64,000 nucleotides of DNA from contig JAEWZH010000006.1 in assembly GCA_023395395.1 (NCBI GenBank), positions 21,703 to 85,702 on the forward strand. Reading direction: 5' to 3'. This document shows positions 1 to 8,006 of this stretch, piece by piece. Below the pieces are notes generated by a model. That model saw only the letters and a list, made by a program, of their open reading frames with translations, was not told where the DNA came from and searched no databases. Made by a program: the position numbers and the translations under genes. Position 1 is the first letter of the stretch. Every line of letters begins with the position of its first letter. This stretch comes from Bacteroidota bacterium (GTDB lineage: Bacteria; Bacteroidota; Bacteroidia; Bacteroidales; Porphyromonadaceae).

Positions 1-482
1 TAAGCAAGTGTCTCCGACTTAGAAGCCAATTGCTCCACCATATCATCGGCTAGTGTAAGAGCTGTACCACTCGGATAGTCTAGCTTATGAATATGGTGTA
101 TCTCCTCCACCGTAGGTTCATAGCTTTGAAAATGATTCATCATACGTGCCAATTGGCGATTGATTTGCCTAAATAGATAGACGCCGACGCTAAAGTTGGA
201 AGCATAAAATAGAGTACCATCGTACTTGTCCACCGCATGCACAGCCTCCGCCCAGTCCATCAACCAACCTGTAGTACCAGAGACGACGGGCACCCCGACA
301 GCCATCGCCTTAGTGATATTACCAAGCGCTGAATCAGGCTGTGTAAATTCTATCACCACATCACACTCAGGAAGTTCTCTCCACTCCGCATCTATCTTGC
401 CAACAATCTGGTGACCACGAGAGAGCGCCACACGCTCAATCTCATGCCCCATACGACCATATCCTATCAAACAAATATTCAT
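1..482 (-). CDS. dapB: 4-hydroxy-tetrahydrodipicolinate reductase (DapB), 3' end outside the window
   Basis: Reduces the dipicolinate-level intermediate with NAD(P)H in the cytoplasmic lysine/diaminopimelate pathway, which feeds peptidoglycan. Reading the minus strand from ATG at 482-480, the protein opens with the dinucleotide-binding motif IGYGRMG and later carries the DapB catalytic signature EIHHIHKLDYPSGTA, with the paired histidines, the lysine and the PSGTA substrate loop. About 160 residues are visible and the frame stays open to base 1, so roughly the C-terminal third of a normal ~245-residue DapB lies off the window. It is transcribed away from the rluB-type gene. A TATCTTTG box about 25 bases upstream of the start fits as its promoter. 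Confidence 0.95.
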   Translation of the reverse strand, partial: MNICLIGYGRMGHEIERVALSRGHQIVGKIDAEWRELPECDVVIEFTQPDSALGNITKAMAVGVPVVSGTTGWLMDWAEAVHAVDKYDGTLFYASNFSVGVYLFRQINRQLARMMNHFQSYEPTVEEIHHIHKLDYPSGTALTLADDMVEQLASKSETLA

Positions 483-513
483 TTCACTATATACTCTTAT
501 ACATTGCTACCAA

Positions 514-547
514 CAAAGATACCACTTTTGTACTAAGTGTAAACAAA
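514..547 (-). promoter_or_regulatory. Putative dapB promoter
   Basis: The minus strand has the Bacteroidetes -7 box TATCTTTG (complement of 514-521) and a TTTG -33-like element (complement of 544-547), 22 bases apart. The predicted transcript start is about 25 bases before the dapB ATG. Confidence 0.5.
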
Positions 548-578
548 AAGAAGTCGGTTACAATATAGAGAGAAGTTG

Positions 579-688
579 TTTCTCTATAGAGAGAAAGTTA
601 TCTCTCTACTGAGAGAATGTCGTCTCTCTACTGAGAGAATGTTGTTTCTCTACTGAGGGAAAGTTCTCTTGAGGTAGAGAGAGGCATT
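579..688. repeat. 22-bp tandem palindromic repeat array A
   Basis: Four units at an exact 22-base period begin at 579, 601, 623 and 645, followed by a degenerate fifth (667-688). Each contains a TCTCT...AGAGA dyad (CTCTACTGAGAG or CTCTATAGAG) and a short variable linker. The array fills the gap between the divergent dapB and rluB promoters; no ORF crosses it. Sister arrays with the same period but other sequences lie at 11266, 32865, 45561 and 63811. Confidence 0.85.
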
Positions 689-730
689 TTCTAACGCGTT
701 CTATCTTGCCTCAATAGAGCACTCATTATT

Positions 731-762
731 ATTGCTTTAATCTAATCTTTTCTGTAACTTTG
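731..762 (+). promoter_or_regulatory. Putative promoter of the rluB-asnS-glmM run
   Basis: ATTG at 731-734 and TAACTTTG at 755-762 are separated by 20 bases, matching the Bacteroidetes primary sigma-factor consensus (TTTG / TAnnTTTG). The box lies about 54 bases before the ATG at 816. Confidence 0.6.
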
Positions 763-815
763 TGGACAGAAGAAGTTGAAAGTACTATTTTTAATAGAGT
801 TAATTCAGAACGTAT

Positions 816-2090
816 ATGGAATGGAACAAGATCCCGCCAAAAAAGCCACTCGCGACGAGTCGCAAGGAGAGCGGTGAGTGGAATGAGTATAGCCGTGAGG
901 CTGGTGATACTTCCAGCAGTGCTTCTTACGATACCCCTCGTAGAAAACGCATCAGTGAAGAGGTTCCGGACAATGGAATCGATGGACAACCCAGACGTCG
1001 CCGTCGCATCAGTGAGATGCAGAGCGGTGGTGGTGTGGCTCAGCAGCCATACAAGCCAAAGGAAGATTATCGATTTGAGGGCGACAGTTATGGTGAATAT
1101 CAGAGGGAGCGCACTGAACGTAGTGAACAGCAGACCTATTACAAAGAGCAATACAACCAAGTAAGGGAGGCTAAACGGCAGCGCTTTGGGCAAAACGTTG
1201 AAGGTAATCAAGAACGTACCCCTAGAAGCCACAACTTTGGTGAACGTCGTACCCAAGCTGGGGGACAACGTCAGAATAAAAAAGAAAGTGGCGGAAAAGG
1301 CTATGGAAATAAACCAAGGCGCCCCAATGAAAATCGTCCTCCGGTGTACGAACAAGAACCTATTGATATTTCAGAGGCTGTCCGTCTCAATAAGTTCCTC
1401 TCTAATGCGGGGATCTGTTCTCGTCGTGAAGCGGACGAGCTCATCAAGGTCGGGGCAGTGCTTGTCAATGGAATCGCAGTTACGGAATTAGGGACTAAGA
1501 TTACTGCCCAAGATAGAGTAGAAGTCAATGGTCGTGAGGTGAAGCCTGAAAACAAGGTGTATGTACTCCTCAACAAGCCTCGTAATTGCGTGACGACCAC
1601 CGATGATCCGCAAGAGCGATTGACCGTGTCTCACCTCGTTAGAAATGCTTGTAAAGAGCGCATCTACCCTGTCGGCAGACTGGACAGAAATACCACAGGA
1701 GTGTTATTGCTCACTAATGATGGCGATCTTGCAGCAAAACTGGTACACCCCTCATTTAAGAAAAAGAAAATCTATCACGTGTGGCTAGACAGAGAAGTTA
1801 CGCTCGAAGATATGCAGAAAATTGCTGACGGAGTGGAGCTAGAGGATGGTGAAATGCATGCCGATGCGATTAGCTACGTAACTGATGAAGATCTCACACA
1901 AGTGGGTATTGAAATACACTCTGGGCGCAATAGAATTGTACGTCGAATATTCGAGCATCTAGGCTATCATGTAAAGAAGCTCGATAGAGTCTACTTCGCC
2001 GGATTGACCAAGAAAAATCTTGGTCGTGGGAAGTGGCGCTACCTCACTCAAGACGAGGTAAATGCGCTATTGATGGGTGCTTTTGAGTAA
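816..2090 (+). CDS. rluB: RluB/RsuA-family pseudouridine synthase with long charged N-terminal extension
   Basis: Predicted to isomerise a uridine in 23S rRNA (RluB type). Residues 1 to ~190 are a low-complexity tail rich in Arg, Glu, Gln and Gly and probably disordered. An S4 RNA-binding domain follows (LNKFLSNAGICSRREADEL), then the RsuA/RluB catalytic domain with GRLDRNTTGVLLLTNDG, whose Asp is the catalytic residue, and a late GRNRIVRRIFEHLGY motif. At 424 aa it is much longer than E. coli RluB (~290 aa), because of the tail; such tails are frequent in Bacteroidetes. An ATG five bases further on is out of frame, so 816 is the sensible start. Probably first gene of the run through pepT. 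The exact target base cannot be read from sequence. Confidence 0.9.
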   Translation: MEWNKIPPKKPLATSRKESGEWNEYSREAGDTSSSASYDTPRRKRISEEVPDNGIDGQPRRRRRISEMQSGGGVAQQPYKPKEDYRFEGDSYGEYQRERTERSEQQTYYKEQYNQVREAKRQRFGQNVEGNQERTPRSHNFGERRTQAGGQRQNKKESGGKGYGNKPRRPNENRPPVYEQEPIDISEAVRLNKFLSNAGICSRREADELIKVGAVLVNGIAVTELGTKITAQDRVEVNGREVKPENKVYVLLNKPRNCVTTTDDPQERLTVSHLVRNACKERIYPVGRLDRNTTGVLLLTNDGDLAAKLVHPSFKKKKIYHVWLDREVTLEDMQKIADGVELEDGEMHADAISYVTDEDLTQVGIEIHSGRNRIVRRIFEHLGYHVKKLDRVYFAGLTKKNLGRGKWRYLTQDEVNALLMGAFE

Positions 2091-2105
2091 TTAAAGACGG
2101 TACAG

Positions 2106-3503
2106 ATGGAAAGGACAAAGATTGTAGACATACTCATCGCTCCTAAAGTAGGTAGCGATGTCAATATTAAAGGATGGGTAAGGACTAAGCGAGGCTCTAA
2201 AGGCATCAGCTTTGTAGCGGTAAATGACGGTAGCTGTATCCATAACCTACAGGTGGTTGTGGATCATGAAGCGTTCGACGAGGAGCTTCTAAAGAGAATC
2301 TCTACTGGAGCATCAGTAAGCATTACGGGGCTTTTGACCGAATCTCAGGGTAAAGGACAAAATGTAGAGATACAGGCAAAGGATATCCTCCTGTATGGAG
2401 AGGCTGATCCTATTACCTACCCACTACAAAAGAAGGGACACAGCATGGAATTTCTTCGTGAGATTGCACACCTTCGCCCTCGAACCAATACCTTTGGCGC
2501 CATATTCCGCATTAGACATCACATGGCTATTGCGATCCACAAGTTTTTCCACGACAGAGGCTTCTTTTACTTCCATACACCGCTCATTACCGCTTCAGAT
2601 GCGGAAGGTGCAGGAGCAATGTTTGAAGTAACGACACTTAATATTGACAATCCACCTCGCAAAGAAGACGGGTCTGTGAACTATTCAGAGGACTTTTTCG
2701 GTCGTCGTACCAACCTCACAGTATCTGGACAGCTAGAAGGCGAACTTGCAGCCACAGCACTTGGTGCGATTTATACTTTTGGTCCCACCTTTAGGGCTGA
2801 AAACTCCAATACTCCTCGCCACCTTGCGGAGTTTTGGATGATAGAGCCGGAGGTCGCATTCTATAATATTGTAGATAATATGAATCTCGCTGAGGAGTTT
2901 ATAAAATATCTCGTACAGTGGGCTCTGGACAATTGCCGTGACGATCTCGAATTCCTCAACAATATGTTTGACAAGGAGCTCATAGATCGCCTCGAATCAG
3001 TTGTAAGCAAAGAGTTTAAGCGCTTGACCTATACGGAGGGGGTCAAGATCCTTGAGGAGGCAGTGGCTAAGGGGCATAAGTTTGAGTACCCAATATTTTG
3101 GGGTGCGGATCTCGCTTCTGAGCACGAGCGTTATCTGGTGGAAAATCACTTCAAGTCTCCTGTAATCCTCACCGATTACCCTGCAGAGATTAAGGCTTTC
3201 TATATGAAGCAGAATGAGGATGGCAAGACCGTCCGTGCCATGGATGTACTCTTCCCAAAGATTGGGGAGATTATCGGAGGTTCTCAGAGAGAGGAAGATT
3301 ATAACAAGCTAATAAGGCGCTGTGAAGAGATGGGAGTTCCCACCAAGGAGATGAGTTGGTACCTCGACACCCGCAAGTACGGTACAATCCCTCACTCTGG
3401 ATTTGGACTGGGCTTTGAGCGTCTCCTACTGTTTGTAACAGGCATGGGAAATATCCGAGATGTAATCCCTTTCCCACGTACACCTAATAATGCAGATTTC
3501 TAA
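2106..3503 (+). CDS. asnS: Asparagine--tRNA ligase
   Basis: Charges tRNA-Asn with asparagine (class IIb synthetase). The N-terminal ~105 residues form the OB-fold anticodon-binding domain (VNIKGWVRTKRGSKGISF). The catalytic core carries motif 2 (FRAENSNTPRHLAEFWMIEP) and motif 3 (GFGLGFERLLLFVTG). Its 465-residue length is standard. AsnRS rather than AspRS is inferred from the overall length and the NTPRHLAEFWM context. It starts 15 bases after the pseudouridine synthase, and the next gene begins at the base after its stop. Confidence 0.96.
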   Translation: MERTKIVDILIAPKVGSDVNIKGWVRTKRGSKGISFVAVNDGSCIHNLQVVVDHEAFDEELLKRISTGASVSITGLLTESQGKGQNVEIQAKDILLYGEADPITYPLQKKGHSMEFLREIAHLRPRTNTFGAIFRIRHHMAIAIHKFFHDRGFFYFHTPLITASDAEGAGAMFEVTTLNIDNPPRKEDGSVNYSEDFFGRRTNLTVSGQLEGELAATALGAIYTFGPTFRAENSNTPRHLAEFWMIEPEVAFYNIVDNMNLAEEFIKYLVQWALDNCRDDLEFLNNMFDKELIDRLESVVSKEFKRLTYTEGVKILEEAVAKGHKFEYPIFWGADLASEHERYLVENHFKSPVILTDYPAEIKAFYMKQNEDGKTVRAMDVLFPKIGEIIGGSQREEDYNKLIRRCEEMGVPTKEMSWYLDTRKYGTIPHSGFGLGFERLLLFVTGMGNIRDVIPFPRTPNNADF

Positions 3504-4184
3504 ATGATGAAGAGTAAGATAATCGTAACATCGCTCCTCTTACTGATGGCACTTGGAGCGACTAGCTGCCGGCAAAAACGCATCTCCTATACCAATATGA
3601 TCAAGCGAGAGAGTGCGGAGATACAAGCCTTTATGGACAAAAAGGGCTTCACCATCATCGACAAGCTCCCCACAGATCTAAAGATGCAACCCAATCAATT
3701 CTACGAGATAAAAAACGATGCTAATGTAGGACTCGGTGTGTTTATCAATGTGCTTACTCCCGGGAGTGATCTCAAGGATATGGCCGTTTCAATGGAGACC
3801 TCAGTGAGTGCTCGTTTTTCGTACACCGCAATAGGCGATCGCATGATTAGTGGGCCAAAACAGTTTAGTAATATTGGTCCTACCGAAAGTGATAAGCCTG
3901 CAGCGACCTTTGTATATCAAGCTAATATCAATACTGACCTCCAGCAAGGAAGTTTTTCCGCCGCACCCAATTCTACAGCTGGCGAGGAGGGTATGTCTCA
4001 GTACGTATGTAACGCCATGATGCTGGCATTGAAGCACGTACCACTGGGATCTACTATCCAGATGATTACCTCGTTTAGAGAGGGTCCGGCATTTACCTTC
4101 CAAGCAAGTTCTTCATTCGCCAATGAAAACGAGGTCGGCGTAGCTCTTTACTACGACAAGCTTGCATTCACCCGCAAACAATAA
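3504..4184 (+). CDS. Putative lipoprotein, DUF4827-like
   Basis: A 226-residue protein with a hydrophobic N-terminus ending in ATSC (Cys22), a plausible lipobox, so probably an exported membrane-anchored lipoprotein. The region YTNMIKRESAEIQAFMDKKG resembles Bacteroidetes DUF4827 proteins, thought to have an FKBP-like fold; this assignment is from memory of the family. No catalytic motif is visible. It begins directly at the asnS stop and lies 20 bases before glmM, so it is cotranscribed with them. Function unknown. Confidence 0.75.
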   Translation: MMKSKIIVTSLLLLMALGATSCRQKRISYTNMIKRESAEIQAFMDKKGFTIIDKLPTDLKMQPNQFYEIKNDANVGLGVFINVLTPGSDLKDMAVSMETSVSARFSYTAIGDRMISGPKQFSNIGPTESDKPAATFVYQANINTDLQQGSFSAAPNSTAGEEGMSQYVCNAMMLALKHVPLGSTIQMITSFREGPAFTFQASSSFANENEVGVALYYDKLAFTRKQ

Positions 4185-4204
4185 TCCCATTACGACATAC
4201 AGCT

Positions 4205-5587
4205 ATGAGTTTGATTACATCTATCTCTGGTATCAGAGGAACCATCGGAGAAGGGCAAAGTGATGGGCTGAATCCTATCAATATCGCTCAATTTACTGCT
4301 GCTTACGCACAGTTTATCCGTCATAATAGCCCAATTAAAAGTGGCAAAATAGTAGTGGGTCGCGACGCTCGCATGTCGGGTGATATGGTTAGACATGTGG
4401 TCATCGGAACACTCTCTGGTATGGGGTTTGATGTTGTTGATCTTGGGCTAGCAACTACCCCTACGACAGAGCTGGCTGTCGTTCACGAAAAAGCTGACGG
4501 AGGAATAATCATTACAGCGAGCCACAATCCCAGACACTGGAATGCACTCAAACTCCTTAACCACAATGGCGAGTTTCTCTCCAGCTCTGAGGGACAACAG
4601 GTGTTGGAAATGGCAAGGGGTGATCAATTACTATTTGCTGATGTAGATCAAATCGGTAAAGTAACTGAGCGCTCCTACACTGAGCAACATATACAAGATG
4701 TATTGTCTCTGCCAGAAGTTGATGTGGAAGCAATTCGCGAAGCAGGATTTGTAGTAGCCGTAGATACAATCAATTCGGTCGGTGGCGTGGTAATCCCTAA
4801 ACTACTCGAAGCTCTTGGAGTTAAAGAATACCACATTATCCATGGAGAACCAACAGGAGACTTCGCGCACAATCCCGAACCGCTTCCACAAAACCTCGTG
4901 GGGCTTTCGGCTTTGGTAAAAGAAAAAGGCGCTCATGTGGGATTCTCCGTCGACCCTGATGTAGATCGATTGGCAATCTACTGCGAGGATGGCACTCCAT
5001 TTGGAGAGGAATACACACTAGTGAGCATCGCCGACTACCTATTGGAGCTATATCCTGGGAGTAACACCGTCTCCAATCTAAGTTCTACTCGTGCTCTGAG
5101 AGATATTACCCTAAAGCATGGTGGCAAGTATTATGCTGCAGCTGTAGGAGAGGTGAACGTCACCACCAAGATGAAAGAGGTCGGTGCTCTCATTGGAGGA
5201 GAAGGTAACGGTGGCGTCATCTATCCAAAGTCACATTATGGTAGAGATTCGCTGGTAGGTATCGCACTATTCCTTACACTTCTGGCGAAGCGAAAGACAA
5301 CTCCGACGGAGCTATTGGCTACTTTGCCTGCCTATTATATGGCTAAGAAAAAAGCAGAGCTTACCCCAGAGCTTGATGTAGATCAAATCCTCAAGGAGAT
5401 TGAAGAGGAATATAGAGATAAAGCCGAGGTGACCACTATTGATGGCGTGAAGCTCGACTTCTCTGATAAGTGGGTGCACCTAAGGAAAAGTAATACAGAA
5501 CCTATCGTTCGCATCTACGCTGAAGCACAGAGTGCTGACGAAGCCTCAGCAATAGCGGACGAGATAATTAAGAAAATAGAGAGATGA
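4205..5587 (+). CDS. glmM: Phosphoglucosamine mutase (phosphohexomutase family)
   Basis: Interconverts glucosamine-6-phosphate and glucosamine-1-phosphate for UDP-GlcNAc, hence for peptidoglycan and lipid A. All four alpha-D-phosphohexomutase signatures are present: the phosphoserine loop TASHNPRHWNAL (Ser106), the Mg-binding DPDVDRLA, the sugar-binding GEGNGG and the C-terminal phosphate-binding RKSNTEPIVRIYAE. The 460-residue length is normal. Substrate choice between glucosamine, mannose and glucose phosphates is not certain from motifs alone; GlmM is the usual Bacteroidales assignment for this subfamily. Its stop overlaps the pepT start by four bases (ATGA), indicating translational coupling. 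Confidence 0.88.
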   Translation: MSLITSISGIRGTIGEGQSDGLNPINIAQFTAAYAQFIRHNSPIKSGKIVVGRDARMSGDMVRHVVIGTLSGMGFDVVDLGLATTPTTELAVVHEKADGGIIITASHNPRHWNALKLLNHNGEFLSSSEGQQVLEMARGDQLLFADVDQIGKVTERSYTEQHIQDVLSLPEVDVEAIREAGFVVAVDTINSVGGVVIPKLLEALGVKEYHIIHGEPTGDFAHNPEPLPQNLVGLSALVKEKGAHVGFSVDPDVDRLAIYCEDGTPFGEEYTLVSIADYLLELYPGSNTVSNLSSTRALRDITLKHGGKYYAAAVGEVNVTTKMKEVGALIGGEGNGGVIYPKSHYGRDSLVGIALFLTLLAKRKTTPTELLATLPAYYMAKKKAELTPELDVDQILKEIEEEYRDKAEVTTIDGVKLDFSDKWVHLRKSNTEPIVRIYAEAQSADEASAIADEIIKKIER

Positions 5588-6807
5588 AACAACCGGTTGT
5601 TGAACGCTTCTTGCGCTATATTGCTGTAGATACAAAGTCTAACCCCGAGTCTTCGACTACTCCCAGCTCTGAAATTCAATGGGATTTAGCTAGGCTCCTC
5701 AGGCAAGACATGGAGCAGATGGGATTGCAGGATGTATCACTGGATGACAATTGCTACTTGATGGGTACGCTTCCGGCCAATTGTGATTGGGATCAACCCG
5801 TGATTGGCTTTGTTGCACACATGGATAGTGCACCTGATATGAGTGGCAAGGATATTAAGCCTCAGTTTGTCCAGTATAAGGGCGGCGACATTATCCTAGA
5901 TGCCAAAGAGGATATCCGTATCTCTGCGGAAACTTTCCCAGACTTGGAAAATTATAAGGGTCAAGAGATTATCACAACAGATGGTCACACGCTACTTGCT
6001 GCCGATGACAAAGCCGGTATAGCAGCGATCCTTGAGGCAGTACAATATTTGATTGATCATCCAGAAATCAAACACGGTACGATAAAGGTAGGCTTCACTC
6101 CTGATGAAGAAATTGGTCGTGGTGCTGATAAGTTTGACGTCAAGAAGTTTGGTGCCGACTTTGCCTATACCATTGATGGCGGAAAGATTGGAGAATTACA
6201 GTACGAAAACTTCAACGCTGCTAGTGCTAAGGTAATCTTCAAGGGACTCAATGTACATCCTGGAGATGCAAAGGGCAAGATGATTAATGCTCAGCTCCTA
6301 GCAATGGAGTATAATAGTTACCTACCTGGAGCATTGCCAAGCAACACAGAGGGCTACGAAGGTTTTTACCATCTTGTGGGAATGGGTGGTACCGTTGAGG
6401 AAGCAGAGCTTCACTATATCCTTCGAGACCACGACAGAGAGCAATTTGAGCTGAAGAAATGTTGCATCACTGAGATTGCTAAGCGCATCAATGAGATTTA
6501 TGGTGAGGGTCGCTGCACCGCTGTCGTTACCGACCAGTACTTCAATATGAGAGAGGTAGTAGAGGACAAGATCTATATCGTAAACCACGCAGCAGAAGCA
6601 ATGAAAGCAGTCGGTGTAGAACCTATCATCGAACCAATTCGTGGTGGTACCGATGGCTCCAAGCTCTCTTATATGGGACTTCCATGTCCAAATATCTTTG
6701 CTGGGGGTCACAACTTCCACGGTAGGTATGAGTATCTGCCCGTACCCTCACTAGAGAAGTCTATGGAGGTAATCATTAAGATTGCTTCTACTCAAGTCAG
6801 AAAATAA
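5584..6807 (+). CDS. pepT: Peptidase T (tripeptide aminopeptidase)
   Basis: M20B-family zinc aminopeptidase that removes the N-terminal residue of tripeptides in the cytoplasm, useful to an asaccharolytic peptide feeder. Zinc and catalytic motifs are all visible: HMDSAPD (ligand His, catalytic Asp), LLAADDKAG (bridging Asp), TPDEEIGRGA (catalytic Glu pair), TIDGG, and the C-terminal GGTDGS and GGHNFHGRYE. Length (407 aa) matches PepT. It overlaps glmM by four bases and is followed 35 bases later by gcvT. Confidence 0.95.
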   Translation: MKQPVVERFLRYIAVDTKSNPESSTTPSSEIQWDLARLLRQDMEQMGLQDVSLDDNCYLMGTLPANCDWDQPVIGFVAHMDSAPDMSGKDIKPQFVQYKGGDIILDAKEDIRISAETFPDLENYKGQEIITTDGHTLLAADDKAGIAAILEAVQYLIDHPEIKHGTIKVGFTPDEEIGRGADKFDVKKFGADFAYTIDGGKIGELQYENFNAASAKVIFKGLNVHPGDAKGKMINAQLLAMEYNSYLPGALPSNTEGYEGFYHLVGMGGTVEEAELHYILRDHDREQFELKKCCITEIAKRINEIYGEGRCTAVVTDQYFNMREVVEDKIYIVNHAAEAMKAVGVEPIIEPIRGGTDGSKLSYMGLPCPNIFAGGHNFHGRYEYLPVPSLEKSMEVIIKIASTQVRK

Positions 6808-6842
6808 TCAGTTATTACTAATACTTTTATAGAAAAGAAACT

Positions 6843-7940
6843 ATGGAATTAAAGACAACTCCATTTACCGATATCCACATAGAGCTGGGAGCTAAGATGG
6901 CTCCATTTGCTGGATACAACATGCCTATCCAATACGAGGGTATCAATCCAGAGCACATGAATGTAATCGACAACGTGGGTGTATTCGACGTATCTCACAT
7001 GGGGGCAGTTATGGTCAGTGGTCCAAAGGCGCTCGAATTTCTACAGGCTATAACTAGCAATGATGTCAGCAAACTGGAAGTCGGCAAGGCACAGTACACC
7101 TATATGCCCAATGGCAAAGGCGGTATTGTAGATGACTTCATTATGTACCTCCTAGAGGGTGGTCGCTACATGTGTGCAGTAAACGCTGCAAATATTGAGA
7201 AAGACTTCAATTGGATGAAGCAACATCAGTATGAAGGTGTAATCCTAGAGAACGACTCAGAGCGTGTGAGTATCCTTGCAGTCCAAGGGCCTAAGGCCAA
7301 GGCCACTATCCAGAAGTGTGTAGATGTCAATCTCGATGATATAGCTTACTATCACTATACACTCGGTAAATTTGCCGGTCTTGATTGCATTATCTCCAAT
7401 ACTGGCTATACTGGGGCTGGAGGTTTTGAGCTCTACTTCAAGGATTTGAAAAATGCTCGCCTAGTATGGGATACTCTGTTTGAGGCCGGTAAAGAGTTTG
7501 GCATCAAGCCAACTGGTCTAGGGGCTCGCGATACACTTCGTCTTGAGATGGGCTTCTGCCTATATGGCAATGATATTGATGATACGACCAATCCTCTTGA
7601 GGCCGGTCTGGGATGGATTACTAAGTTCGTCGAAGGGAAAGAGAAGATGACCGACCGTGACCTCCTCCTAAAGACCAAAGAGGAAGGGATCAAGAATCGT
7701 CTCGTCGGCTTTGAATTAAAAGAAAAAGGCATCCCTCGCCATGAATACGAGATTGTAGATGCCGATGGCAATATTATCGGACGGGTTACCTCCGGCGCTC
7801 CTGCACCTAGCCTTGATAGCAAGGGTATTGGTCTTGGATATGTCAAGAGCGAATATAAGGATCCAGGTAGTGAAATCTTTATCCGCATCCGCAAGAAGGA
7901 TATCCCAGCAGAGGTTATCAAACTCCCATTCCGCAAGTAA
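6843..7940 (+). CDS. gcvT: Glycine cleavage system T protein (aminomethyltransferase)
   Basis: Transfers the methylene group from aminomethylated GcvH to tetrahydrofolate, releasing ammonia. The N-terminus (YNMPIQYEGINPEH, VFDVSHMG) and the folate-domain segment GYTGAGGFELYF are characteristic, and 365 residues is the family length. GcvH and GcvP are not in this window. The gene ends the plus-strand run and is followed within 30 bases by a strong bidirectional terminator. Confidence 0.95.
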   Translation: MELKTTPFTDIHIELGAKMAPFAGYNMPIQYEGINPEHMNVIDNVGVFDVSHMGAVMVSGPKALEFLQAITSNDVSKLEVGKAQYTYMPNGKGGIVDDFIMYLLEGGRYMCAVNAANIEKDFNWMKQHQYEGVILENDSERVSILAVQGPKAKATIQKCVDVNLDDIAYYHYTLGKFAGLDCIISNTGYTGAGGFELYFKDLKNARLVWDTLFEAGKEFGIKPTGLGARDTLRLEMGFCLYGNDIDDTTNPLEAGLGWITKFVEGKEKMTDRDLLLKTKEEGIKNRLVGFELKEKGIPRHEYEIVDADGNIIGRVTSGAPAPSLDSKGIGLGYVKSEYKDPGSEIFIRIRKKDIPAEVIKLPFRK

Positions 7941-7967
7941 ATATATTTTTCAACTGATACTAAACGA

Positions 7968-8002
7968 CGAGCCGTGGCAGCTATCATAGCTACCACGGCT
8001 CG
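7968..8002. terminator. Bidirectional terminator between gcvT and the PepSY gene
   Basis: CGAGCCGTGG (7968-7977) pairs with CCACGGCTCG (7993-8002), and the stem extends inward through GCTAT/ATAGC. A T-rich stretch follows on the plus strand. It sits between converging stops at 7940 and 8007 and can serve both. Confidence 0.85.
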
Positions 8003-8006
8003 TTTA

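Noticed and set aside
729..1355. 208-residue minus-strand reading frame
   Set aside because: Lies antisense to the charged N-terminal tail of the RluB-type gene; composition reflects the complement of Arg/Glu codons and no family is recognisable.
7433..7996. 187-residue minus-strand frame
   Set aside because: Antisense to gcvT and crosses the terminator hairpin.
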